Assembly: GCA_023459055.1 (NCBI GenBank)
Contig: JAEWVR010000004.1
Span: 248,001-312,000 of the forward strand
Origin: Fibrobacterota bacterium
Lineage (GTDB): Bacteria; Fibrobacterota; Chitinivibrionia; Chitinivibrionales; Chitinispirillaceae
DNA length: 64,000 nt
Reading direction: 5' to 3'
Shown: piece after piece, positions 28,584 through 36,717 of the stretch
Position numbering within the stretch: position 1 is the first letter of the stretch
How the letters are laid out: each line of letters starts with the position of its first letter
The notes under the pieces: generated by a model
What the model was told of the DNA's origin: nothing
The model's input: only the letters and a program-made list of their open reading frames with translations
Database searches by the model: none
Position numbers and translations under genes: made by a program

Positions 28584-29373
28584 TGAAGTTACCCAATCGC
28601 TCGTAAACACGGACAATGGAAAGAGCCTTACCAGTCTGTTCATCAATATCGAGAATGACCGCATTGATCATAGGAGATTTCTCAGACGGTTCAAAGCGAA
28701 CGTGTGTCTGAAGCATAAATTTTTTCAGTACCTGCTCTTTTGACATTCCAATAATCGAATCCTCCGGGCCGGTCATGCCGACATCGGTAATAAACGCTGT
28801 ACCGCCCGGTAAAATACGTTCATCGGCAGTCTGAACGTGAGTATGTGTACCCAGTACGGCACTTACATTTCCGTCAACGAATTGCGCAAATGCGATTTTC
28901 TCACTTGTTGCTTCAGCGTGAAAATCAACAATAATCACGGAAGTCATCGTCTTTAATTCCTCAATCGCCTCATTGCCCATCCTGAATGGACACTCAAGCG
29001 ACTCATGGAAAAAGATTCTCCCTTGTAAATTTACCACCCCGACAGCCATACCATTTTCCAATGTGTAAACTGTTGATCCGTGACCGACATTACCGGGTGG
29101 ATAGTTTAACGGTCGCAGTACCTCATTGTAGTTCATGAACCCCAGATCACAATCGGGAATACTGAACGAATGGTTGCCACCGGTGACAACATGCACACCA
29201 TATTTACGCAGCTTACGAAACATATTCTGTGTAACACCACGCCCGCCGGCAATGTTCTCGGCGTTAGCAATGCACAAGTCTATGTCGTTTTCCTCAATAA
29301 GCGAAGGGAGACGTTCTGATAGAGCACGTCTCCCGGCATTTCCAAAAATATCACCTATAAACAGTATTTTCAT
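28570..29373 (-). CDS. ymdB: YmdB-family metallophosphoesterase
   Basis: A 267-residue member of TIGR00282: MKILFIGDIFGNAGRRAL with the metal-binding Asp, then NAENIAGGRGV, VTGGNHSF, VDFHAEATSEKIAF, VLGTHTHVQTADE and TDVGMTGPEDSIIG. YmdB proteins hydrolyse cyclic nucleotides such as 2',3'-cAMP and influence global RNA levels. In many bacteria, as here, the gene follows rny, which encodes ribonuclease Y. ATG 29373 fits the domain; the GTG at 29400 is an unlikely start. A large hairpin lies between rny and ymdB. Confidence 0.92.
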   Translation of the reverse strand: MKILFIGDIFGNAGRRALSERLPSLIEENDIDLCIANAENIAGGRGVTQNMFRKLRKYGVHVVTGGNHSFSIPDCDLGFMNYNEVLRPLNYPPGNVGHGSTVYTLENGMAVGVVNLQGRIFFHESLECPFRMGNEAIEELKTMTSVIIVDFHAEATSEKIAFAQFVDGNVSAVLGTHTHVQTADERILPGGTAFITDVGMTGPEDSIIGMSKEQVLKKFMLQTHVRFEPSEKSPMINAVILDIDEQTGKALSIVRVYERLGNFNESL

Positions 29374-29403
29374 CGTTAAAAAAAGGGGCCTCACCTTCAC
29401 AGT

Positions 29404-29504
29404 GCGCCCCCTAAATCCCCCGCAGGGGGACTTTGAAAATTAATCAGGCCAATTAAGCCATTGTCTTACTTCAAAAGTCCCCCTGCGGGGGATTTAGGGG
29501 GCGC
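29404..29504. repeat. perfect 31-bp inverted repeat (long palindromic element)
   Basis: Arms 29404-29434 and 29474-29504 are exact reverse complements (GCGCCCCCTAAATCCCCCGC start the left arm), separated by 39 bp. Weaker pairing continues outward (GGGGCCTCAC against GCGAGGGCCC). Each arm also holds its own CCCCC-GCA-GGGGG hairpin. It is far more GC-rich than its surroundings. A related half-copy lies at about 57490-57535, so it is a dispersed element, perhaps a MITE or REP-like sequence. Confidence 0.9.
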
Positions 29505-29528
29505 CTCCGTTAGCGAGGGCCCTCATCC

Positions 29529-31106
29529 TTATTTTGCAAAATTAGTAAATCTGCTCTCCCGAATGATCGTAACCTTGATCTGACCAGGATACTCCATCTC
29601 TTCCTGAATCTTAACCGCGATCTGACCTGCCAGCTCTTCCGCCTGTGCGTCATTGATCTCTTCTGGTTCAACCATACAACGGATCTCTCTGCCAGCCTGA
29701 ATGACAAATGTCTTGCTGACACCTCTGAAAGTATCTGCAATCTCCTCAAGCTTCGTGAGACGATTGATATAGTTTGTAAGCGTCTCACGGCGTACTCCGG
29801 GACGTGTGCTGGAAATTGTATCAGCAGCCTGAACAAGAATCGGATACACCGAGATTGGTGGAACGTCTTCATGATGCGCCGCGATAGCATTAGTGATAAT
29901 TTCGTTTTCGCCATTCTTTGATGCCATATCGGCACCAAGTTCACTATGAGTTCCTTCAGTTTCGCGGTCGATTGCCTTTCCGATATCATGAAGCAATCCG
30001 GCACGAATTGCAATTTTAGGATCAAGACCAAGTTCCGATGCCATAAGTCCAGCAATGATAGCAACTTCCTTACTATGCTGCAAAACGTTCTGGCCATATG
30101 ATGTACGATATTTAAGGCGACCGAGCATCTCAACCATTTTTGGTTTAAGCGCATGAACATCAAGCTCAAAAATAACCTCTTCTGCAGCCTCTTTCATCTT
30201 CTTCTCAAGTTCTTTTTCACTCTTTTTGATAAGCTCTTCGATACGCCCAGGATGAATACGTCCATCGGTGATCAGCTTTTCAAGTGCCATACGGGCTACT
30301 TCACGACGAATCGGATCGAACCCGCTCAGAATAACCGCTTCCGGTGTGTCATCAACGATAACATCAATACCTGTCGCCTCTTCAAATGAACGTATATTGC
30401 GGCCTTCCCTACCGATGATACGTCCCTTCATTTCATCATTTGGAAGATGAACGACAGAGACAGTAGATTCAACCGTTGTATCAGCGGCACAGCGCTGGAT
30501 CGATTGAACAATTATCTCTTTTGCCTCTTTTTCGGCTTCCGCTTTTGCCTGATCCCTTATCTCTTTTATCATCTGCGCACATTCATAGCGAACCTGATTT
30601 TCGAGGTTCTCAAGAAGCATTTTCTTGGCTTCCTCCTGAGTCATATGCGACATTTTTTCGAGTTTTTCGTTTTCCTGAGCAATAAGGCGGGTGAGCTCGG
30701 CATCTTTTACACGTACTGTTTTTTCTTTGGAATTAAGGAACCCTTCACGGGCAGTGAAATCAGCCTCTTTCTTACTGATCGAATCTTCACGACGTTTGAG
30801 ATCGAGATCCATCTCCTTTAATTTTTGCTGTTCAGAGCGAATCCCGTCACGTGTCTTTGCAGCTTCCTTTTCAAAATCCGACTTTGCTTTGAACCACTCA
30901 TCCTTTGCCTCGAGGATTTTAGTTTTCTTCTGAAGTTCCGCTTCCTTCTGTGCATCCTTGATAATCTGGTCAGCGCGGTTCTTTGCGTCCTGTTCTTTTT
31001 CCTGTTTGTACTTCTTGTCAATCACATTGCGGTAATAGAATCCGACTGAAAAACCAGCCGCAATCGCAACCACACCTATTATAATCATAATGAGTGATCC
31101 ACCCAT
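29529..31106 (-). CDS. rny: ribonuclease Y
   Basis: A membrane-anchored endoribonuclease that starts mRNA decay. The 525 residues comprise an N-terminal membrane helix (MIIIGVVAIAAGFSVGFYY), a long charged coiled coil (about 25-200), a KH domain (GRIIGREGRNIRSFEEATG) and an HD domain with LLHDIGKAID and the downstream AAHHEDV. AGGAGG lies 5 nt before ATG 31106; an in-frame TTG one codon upstream is not needed. ymdB follows, a common functional pairing. Confidence 0.96.
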   Translation of the reverse strand: MGGSLIMIIIGVVAIAAGFSVGFYYRNVIDKKYKQEKEQDAKNRADQIIKDAQKEAELQKKTKILEAKDEWFKAKSDFEKEAAKTRDGIRSEQQKLKEMDLDLKRREDSISKKEADFTAREGFLNSKEKTVRVKDAELTRLIAQENEKLEKMSHMTQEEAKKMLLENLENQVRYECAQMIKEIRDQAKAEAEKEAKEIIVQSIQRCAADTTVESTVSVVHLPNDEMKGRIIGREGRNIRSFEEATGIDVIVDDTPEAVILSGFDPIRREVARMALEKLITDGRIHPGRIEELIKKSEKELEKKMKEAAEEVIFELDVHALKPKMVEMLGRLKYRTSYGQNVLQHSKEVAIIAGLMASELGLDPKIAIRAGLLHDIGKAIDRETEGTHSELGADMASKNGENEIITNAIAAHHEDVPPISVYPILVQAADTISSTRPGVRRETLTNYINRLTKLEEIADTFRGVSKTFVIQAGREIRCMVEPEEINDAQAEELAGQIAVKIQEEMEYPGQIKVTIIRESRFTNFAK

Positions 31107-31138
31107 CAAGACCTCCTGTAAAAGTATATGTAGATTTA

Positions 31139-31171
31139 TTAAAAAACAGCAGCAGCGTTTAAACTACTGTT
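31139..31171 (-). terminator. rho-independent terminator between zapA and rny
   Basis: On the minus strand AACAGTAG pairs with CTGCTGTT (one G-T) around an 11-nt loop, followed by six T. It lies 97 bp after the zapA stop and just before the rny ribosome-binding site, so rny likely has separate control. Confidence 0.75.
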
Positions 31172-31267
31172 GTAGTTTCAATAGTTAGTGAACAAATTAC
31201 AATGTTTACAGTCCGAAAACCGGTTGCCGTGAGAGGATTTTATGGAGAGGAGACTGAAAAATCAATA

Positions 31268-31567
31268 TCAGGAATCAAGTGCGACATCTATTTTATTCGT
31301 AATATCTGCAATTTTTGATTCAAGTTCATCAACTTTTCCGGCATATTCATTCTGCCTTGCTTTCAATTCGAATAATTCACCAGCGATATTTAAGAGTGAT
31401 AAAACCGCTACCTTGAGATTGTCCCGTGATGCTGTTTTCTCGTGAATCTCAGTTATTTTCGAATTTACATACTGCGCCACCTGTTTAGTAATATCCGGAT
31501 CGACATCACTTTTGATCGAATATTCTACACCAAATATTACTACGCGAACGCTCTCCATGGAGCCCAT
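31268..31567 (-). CDS. zapA: cell division protein ZapA
   Basis: A 99-residue FtsZ-ring stabiliser. The N-terminal globular part (VRVVIFGVEYSIKSDVDPDI, QVAQYVNSKITEI, LKVAVLSLLNIAGELFELK) is the ZapA fold, followed by a coiled coil for dimerisation (residues 60-99). GGGGG lies 4 nt before the ATG. It is preceded by a coiled-coil gene of ZapB type, forming a division pair. Confidence 0.9.
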   Translation of the reverse strand: MGSMESVRVVIFGVEYSIKSDVDPDITKQVAQYVNSKITEIHEKTASRDNLKVAVLSLLNIAGELFELKARQNEYAGKVDELESKIADITNKIDVALDS

Positions 31568-31609
31568 ACAACCCCCAACCAGTTTCCAGTGCTGTTATGT
31601 TTATATATA

Positions 31610-31873
31610 TTACTGCACTGTCTCTAATTTGGCAAGCAGTCCCTGAATGCGTTCAGCTGCAGTTGTCAACTTCTCCTGATGCCCCATTGAATCAAGGGTG
31701 ATATTATCGATTTCGTTTTTAAGACTCTGATTCGCTGCTTCTATTTCAGCAATTTTGCCCTGAGCCTGTTCAAGTTCCTGTTTGAGACGGATATTCTCAC
31801 CGCGAACATGATCGAGAGTAGTGATTAACGCAGAAATTTTATTTTCCAGTTCATTCAAAAATTCAATAGCCAA
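31610..31873 (-). CDS. ZapB-like coiled-coil protein
   Basis: An 87-residue, almost wholly coiled-coil protein (LENKISALITTLDHVRGENI and onward, heptads to the end). Its size and its place 42 bp upstream of zapA match ZapB-type division factors that bridge ZapA and the nucleoid, but coiled coils carry little family signal. The start is TTG, with GGGAG 5 nt upstream; no ATG is available. Confidence 0.7.
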   Translation of the reverse strand: MAIEFLNELENKISALITTLDHVRGENIRLKQELEQAQGKIAEIEAANQSLKNEIDNITLDSMGHQEKLTTAAERIQGLLAKLETVQ

Positions 31874-32203
31874 AGCAGCTCCCTTCGTAGATGTTATGCT
31901 TTATATGCTTTATTTATGTAAAAAGGACTTTCGTCCCGTGTCTCAAAGAGTTGTTCCCACAATTACATTACTGAATATTCAGTTCAATATATAATTCTTA
32001 TAGAATATATACAAATGTCTTACAGAAATAAAAGAGCAAATTTGTAATTTTTCTTGTTTTTGTAATAATTTTGAATGACATATATAAATGTGGTATATTT
32101 TTCCGGCAGTAATTGTTGTCTGGTGTTATAGTCACATAATCGAATTAACCCCGTAACAGATCCGGGTGCATAAAATACTAATAAATCGAACTCGTCTCAA
32201 ACT
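31874..32203. promoter_or_regulatory. divergent promoter region between zapB-like and DUF2293 genes
   Basis: 330 bp, very AT-rich. A candidate rightward sigma70 promoter is TTGAAT (32071-32076), a 17-bp spacer, and TATATT (32094-32099), giving a leader of about 100 nt. Near the zapB-like start a short GGAC-TTTC-GTCC hairpin (31926-31937) is visible. No gene is seen. Confidence 0.45.
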
Positions 32204-32875
32204 ATGAATGAAACAATAAAAATCGTCTCACCCCACAAATCCGGAACCGTCCGCGATGCATCCGGAACAATTCTTTCTATACCGGACACCTGGGCATTTC
32301 TTGAAGCCGGTGATTCCGGGATTACACGAAAAGTAACCGCTGCCGGTTCATACTGGCGTGTTCAGATCCGTAAAGGACGACGAGATATATCCCTTGGTGT
32401 GTGGGCACCAAAAGAAACTATTGAGAACGCAAAAATCGAAACTGAAAAAGTTCGGTCAACTGAATCCTACAAAAAAAGTATAGCCAGTGCAAAAATCCGG
32501 CGCGACAAAAAACAGGATGCCTATGCTGAGCAGTTTTATTTTGAAGTCAGACTGTTCCTATCTTTTGCAAAATGCTATAAAGAGTATGAAGAGGCAATGG
32601 CCAGAGCGATAACTGCACACGCAATCCCTGTAGGCAGTGGCACGGTCGCCCGGACAGAAACAATACCAATAGATGAACGCGCGGCAAAAGCAGTGATTGC
32701 CTGGATGCGTCATCAGACAACCGGCTATGACACAATGAAAATTCCCCGAGTCAAAGGCAAACGACGCGAGGTTCGCCGAATTCTTGCAGAGATATCAATG
32801 GAACTGTTATCAAGTTATCGACGTGGAGATCCAATCAACCCCCAGTGCCCGTTAAGACGTGCGCTTAGTTCGTAA
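32204..32875 (+). CDS. DUF2293-domain protein
   Basis: A 223-residue cytoplasmic protein. The C-terminal half is the DUF2293 domain: HAIPVGSGTVARTETIPIDE, AVIAWMRHQTTGYDTMKIPR and VKGKRREVRRILAE. The N-terminal half is basic, with RVQIRKGRRDISLGVWAP and a charged helical stretch. The function of the family is unknown; the conserved basic motifs suggest nucleic-acid contact (inference). It is monocistronic and has no clear ribosome-binding site. Confidence 0.88.
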   Translation: MNETIKIVSPHKSGTVRDASGTILSIPDTWAFLEAGDSGITRKVTAAGSYWRVQIRKGRRDISLGVWAPKETIENAKIETEKVRSTESYKKSIASAKIRRDKKQDAYAEQFYFEVRLFLSFAKCYKEYEEAMARAITAHAIPVGSGTVARTETIPIDERAAKAVIAWMRHQTTGYDTMKIPRVKGKRREVRRILAEISMELLSSYRRGDPINPQCPLRRALSS

Positions 32876-33085
32876 TTTCGTGATTACAGGATTTTGCACT
32901 GTTTTTGAATGCACTGACTTCAAAGATAGTTACCTTATCAACTTTTTTAGTCTTCAAATCAATATGATTGCGTATTAGACCAATCTGGTGTACAATTGAT
33001 AACAGGTTTACCAATATAAGAGCCGACAAAATTTAATCGTTTATTCTTTTACATATAAGCACTTAACCAACAAGCAGGTGAAAAT

Positions 33086-34276
33086 ATGGCAACTAAATGC
33101 GGATCAGGTTACAGTTTTAAACGTAATCCCGGGGAAGCTGTAAAAGAAGCATATGATATGGCGATGCAAGCCGCTGGTGCAACCCAATGTGACATTGTCA
33201 TTCTATTCTCGACAATTGGTTACCAGCACAAAGTCCTTTTATCTACCCTGGCATCACTTAGTAATGGCGCAAAACTGGTAGGTTGTACCGGTGAAGGAGT
33301 AATCTCATTTGATTTTATCAATGAATCACCTTTTGCATTGTCTGTAATGGTTATCCAGTCTGATGAACTCACGTTTGATGTGACCAGCGTAACAAATGTA
33401 AAAGCAGGATGTGAGATCGCCGGAAAAAAACTGGGCAAAAATATCACTCCATTTATTACCGATAAAACGATGAGTATCTGGATATTCCCGGACCACCTCT
33501 CAATGAATTACGATGCATTTTTAACAGCGTTTGAAAGCAATCTTTCCGTAAAAAACCATATACCGATTTTCGGTGGAGGCTCTGCTGATAACTGGCAATT
33601 TAAAAACATGTATCAATTTATCAATAATGAAGTACTTAATGATAGTGTTGTGTGTCTGGTGATAACAGGTGCATTATCGGTAGCATCGGATATAACTCAT
33701 GGTTGTATTCCTATCGGTCTTGAAAGGGAAGTAACAAAATCAGAGGGAAATATAGTCTATGAGATAGACAATCGAAAGGTCACTGATATTTTGCAGGAGT
33801 ATGTACCTGAAGAGGATGTTGCGAACTGGCATAAACTTGGCATACGTTGCCTGTGCCTTGGTTTGAAGGCTCCGGAATCCTTACAAAAAGTACATGATGA
33901 CTATATCGTGCGTGCAATGCCAATTGTTGATTTTGCAACGGGCAGTGGCAGAGTATCAACAGAATTGAAACCTGGTACCAAAATTCACATGATCAGCCGT
34001 AACCCTGAAAAACTGCTGCCGAATGCTGAATTAATGGCAGAAAATATTTCAAAGCAACTTAATGGTGCACAGCCAAAGTTTGTTTTACAGATCGATTGTG
34101 CAGGTAGAGGTAAAGTGCTGCGCACCGATGAGAAGATGGCAATCCAGAAGAAACTGCAATCGTTTACCAAAACAGAAGTTCCATGGTTAGGACTTTATTG
34201 TTATGGAGAGATGGGTCCGGTCGCAGGGAAAAATTATTTCCACAATTTTACGGTAATCATTGCTGCATTCTATTGA
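33086..34276 (+). CDS. FIST-domain sensor protein
   Basis: A 396-residue protein with FIST_N (about 30-230: DIVILFSTIGYQHKVLLSTL, LVGCTGEGVIS, IPIFGGGSADNWQFKN) and FIST_C (about 240-390: REVTKSEGNIVYEIDNRKVT, LQIDCAGRGKVL, GLYCYGEMGPVAGKNYFHNF). FIST proteins are proposed intracellular sensors of small ligands, perhaps amino acids, coupled to signalling outputs. No membrane segment is present. The following diguanylate-cyclase gene starts at or just after its stop, making a sensor-output pair. AGGTG lies upstream of the ATG. Confidence 0.92.
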   Translation: MATKCGSGYSFKRNPGEAVKEAYDMAMQAAGATQCDIVILFSTIGYQHKVLLSTLASLSNGAKLVGCTGEGVISFDFINESPFALSVMVIQSDELTFDVTSVTNVKAGCEIAGKKLGKNITPFITDKTMSIWIFPDHLSMNYDAFLTAFESNLSVKNHIPIFGGGSADNWQFKNMYQFINNEVLNDSVVCLVITGALSVASDITHGCIPIGLEREVTKSEGNIVYEIDNRKVTDILQEYVPEEDVANWHKLGIRCLCLGLKAPESLQKVHDDYIVRAMPIVDFATGSGRVSTELKPGTKIHMISRNPEKLLPNAELMAENISKQLNGAQPKFVLQIDCAGRGKVLRTDEKMAIQKKLQSFTKTEVPWLGLYCYGEMGPVAGKNYFHNFTVIIAAFY

Positions 34277-34302
34277 AACCAGACCAGTCCGATGAACTAT
34301 CA

Positions 34303-35577
34303 ATGGGAAACAATGGAGAACTATTTGTGACTGTGAATGCATCTTTACAACCTGAAGACCCAGAGTATATTGAGCACCTCATTCAGGATAATATCAAACT
34401 TGCAGAACATGTCAAGCGGCTGGTAAGAACGGAGTATGCATTATATAACACTCAGCTTGAGCTTGACAATCAAATGCAGTTATACAAAGAGCTTTACGAA
34501 ACAGGTAGAAAGCTTTCATCAACCAACATGAACAACATATTCTTCGAAATGGGAAATTTTATAACAGATCGTCTCAATTTCGGTGGTTTTCTTGTTCTGG
34601 AAAGGAACGACAATTTTTTCCGGGTAAAGACATCCGGAGGATGCTGTTCAGATAACAGTGTTCCCGTAGTAACCGGTTGCCTGTACCAGTTATTTACCGA
34701 TCCTGCAATTATTCAGCAAACAGGAAATGACCACATTATCTCTGCTACATCAGATAATGCAACACTATACAATGGAATCAGTACTCTTTACGTTTTCGAA
34801 AAACTTGTAACGCACCTATTCTACATTGGAGCTGACAATTTTCCTGCTTATGTTTTAATCGTTGGAAATCCGGTTCATAACGAATATTATAACGATCTTG
34901 TTGAGAATTCCATCCATATGATCGGTCTTGGTAATCTGGCCGGGCTATTAAAAAACGCTCTCAACAATGCATTTCACTATCAGGAACTTGTCAAAGAGCG
35001 GGAACTGCTGGAAATCAAGGTTCAGGAACGCACCAATGACCTTAATAATGCACTTGAGAATCTTAAAAGTCTCAATAATAAATTGGAGTTTCTCTCATTT
35101 CAGGATGAATTGACAGGCCTTTACAATAGAAGAGGGTTCTATATTTTTGGCGAGAAATTTTTCAGTATGGCAAAAAGGAAAAAGACCTCGCTATTGATTA
35201 TGTACTGTGATCTTGACAAATTCAAACTCATCAATGACATTTACGGACATAAAGAGGGTGATTGTGCATTGAAAACCACAGCTTCGATTTTGAAAAATAC
35301 CTGTCGTGATTACGATATTATCAGTCGCTTCGGTGGTGATGAATTCGTTATACTGCTTGACAATATCGCTTTTGATGAGTTTGAAATGCTTAAGGATCGA
35401 ATAAATCGTACATTCTATGACTATAACAATCTGTCAAATAAAGGGTATCAGATCCTGATTTCTATGGGATGTACCACCTACTCAGCTGAGCTCGATCAAA
35501 ATTGCACTTTTGAGGAGCTTATTGAACAGGCAGATAAGAAGCTTTATGCTGAAAAAAAGAGAAAGAAGAATAGGTGA
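34303..35577 (+). CDS. GGDEF diguanylate cyclase, partner of FIST sensor
   Basis: About 424 residues. A coiled N-terminus is followed by a GAF-like region (about 65-230), a coiled linker (ELLEIKVQERTNDLNNALEN) and a GGDEF domain. The active motif GGDEF is at residues 344-348. The RxxD inhibitory site (RDYD) is five residues before it, so the enzyme should make c-di-GMP and be product-inhibited. No membrane helix is present. Possible starts are ATG 34303 or TTG 34273; the latter overlaps the FIST stop as TTGA. It probably receives its signal from FIST. Confidence 0.9.
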   Translation: MGNNGELFVTVNASLQPEDPEYIEHLIQDNIKLAEHVKRLVRTEYALYNTQLELDNQMQLYKELYETGRKLSSTNMNNIFFEMGNFITDRLNFGGFLVLERNDNFFRVKTSGGCCSDNSVPVVTGCLYQLFTDPAIIQQTGNDHIISATSDNATLYNGISTLYVFEKLVTHLFYIGADNFPAYVLIVGNPVHNEYYNDLVENSIHMIGLGNLAGLLKNALNNAFHYQELVKERELLEIKVQERTNDLNNALENLKSLNNKLEFLSFQDELTGLYNRRGFYIFGEKFFSMAKRKKTSLLIMYCDLDKFKLINDIYGHKEGDCALKTTASILKNTCRDYDIISRFGGDEFVILLDNIAFDEFEMLKDRINRTFYDYNNLSNKGYQILISMGCTTYSAELDQNCTFEELIEQADKKLYAEKKRKKNR

Positions 35578-35630
35578 AACTGAACTGGAAATGTCAAAGT
35601 AATTTTAATCCGGATTTCTGATAATTCTTT

Positions 35631-35659
35631 AAAGTACTGTCTTTGGAAAACAGTACTTT
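35631..35659. terminator. bidirectional terminator-like hairpin
   Basis: AAAGTACTGT (35631-35640) and ACAGTACTTT (35650-35659) pair perfectly over 10 bp around a 9-nt loop, between the convergent cyclase and antitoxin genes. Confidence 0.75.
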
Positions 35660-35895
35660 CATAGATTTAACAACTCATCACCAGATATCTTAAAATCAGG
35701 CCTTATCTTAAACGAAGCTTTTCCCTTTAAAATACCAACTTTACGGATATTCTTTTTGTAGTTCTTATAAGGTACTATTACAGCAAGTTTTTCATGCCGT
35801 TTTCCATATTCGATTACAACCACATTACCATTTTTAAGGTCATTTACCACACTTGAAAAGTCGGCTTTCAGATTCGCAACAGTCATTGTTTTCAT
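35659..35895 (-). CDS. Phd/YefM-type antitoxin, orphan
   Basis: A 78-residue protein starting MKTMTVANLKADFSSVVNDL, with VVVIEYGKRHEKLAVIVPYK. This is the classic Phd/YefM N-terminal DNA-binding fold, with an Arg/Lys-rich C-terminus that would normally bind the toxin. No toxin gene lies downstream (a terminator hairpin follows at once) and none is upstream, so it is orphaned. It may be a solo regulator or the relic of a toxin-antitoxin pair. Confidence 0.8.
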   Translation of the reverse strand: MKTMTVANLKADFSSVVNDLKNGNVVVIEYGKRHEKLAVIVPYKNYKKNIRKVGILKGKASFKIRPDFKISGDELLNL

Positions 35896-36097
35896 ACTTC
35901 AAATATATCAGATACATGACAAGTTGTCACCAATATTCTCTGAGATTATGCAAGATTACACTTAACCCACTAATTAATGTTTATCAACAAAGATTCAAGT
36001 TCCTGTTATTCAGAAACCGGGCTACAGGCGCTTGTATAGCGATAATCTGATATTTTATCGTAACGATCAGCTGCTCTGGGGGCTTCTGCCCGATTAG

Positions 36098-36643
36098 GAG
36101 TTGTATTATGATAAGAGCACATTTGTTCCAACTGATACAAGACCTGTACAGGACCCGATGCCTTATGCCAGTATCGCAGTACCTTTCAATGAATATGAAG
36201 ATCAGCTTGTGAGAGATTCTGCAAACATTATCTTCTCACCACTGCGTGTAAATCAGGCCGGGTACCGTCCTGAAGATAAAAAATACTTCTACTATGTAAC
36301 AAGCTCTGCATCAACTTTTTCTGTTATAAATGCAACCAACGGTACAGCTGTTGCGTCAGGTACATTTAAAAACACCGGTAAATCCAATACCGCACAGATT
36401 AAAATTAGAGCAAGTAACAATTCGTTGTCTGTATCTGGCGGAGATACCAGATATATTCTCACCAATAAAGAATACTACGGAACAATTTACGAAGGAGAAA
36501 TCCCGTCACTTCCCGACGGACGATACAGAATCGTGGCTGGTGCCGATACATCGGCGCCATTTATTATTTGCCCGTCTGTTTACAACATAACAAAGTATGA
36601 AAACCGGGTTTTTTCTGATCCCATCGGGAGTAAATATTTATAG
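36098..36643 (+). pseudogene. truncated GH9 cellulase: N-terminal Ig-like domain only
   Basis: The open frame encodes PYASIAVPFNEYEDQLVRDS, PLRVNQAGYRPEDKKYFYYV and SLPDGRYRIVAGADTSAPFI, the CelD_N-type Ig-like domain that precedes GH9 catalytic domains, in a form I associate with Fibrobacter cellulases. There is no start codon with a ribosome-binding site, no signal peptide and no catalytic domain. After APFIICPSVYN the frame runs into a palindromic repeat whose sequence supplies the last residues (SDPIGSKYL) and the stop. It looks like a decayed fragment. Confidence 0.75.
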
Positions 36644-36700
36644 AATGCATGACAAGAGAAATAATCCTCGCCCCATCGGGGCGATATATTTGTTATATAA
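36619..36700. repeat. double palindromic intergenic repeat
   Basis: Two related hairpins with the same ATC loop, TCCC-ATC-GGGA (36619-36629) and CGCCCC-ATC-GGGGCG (36669-36683), are each followed by an AT-rich tail containing ATATTT and TTATA. The unit abuts the GH9 remnant and lies in the 3' flank of the dehydrogenase gene. It resembles dispersed extragenic palindromes. Confidence 0.6.
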
Positions 36701-36717
36701 GCCATTTGAAAACCACT

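Noticed and set aside
31106..31267. Possible 6S RNA in the zapA-rny gap
   Set aside because: 6S RNA often follows zapA, and a CAGTC...GACTG pairing is visible. However, the gap is short, the central bubble cannot be made out, and a terminator explains the main hairpin.
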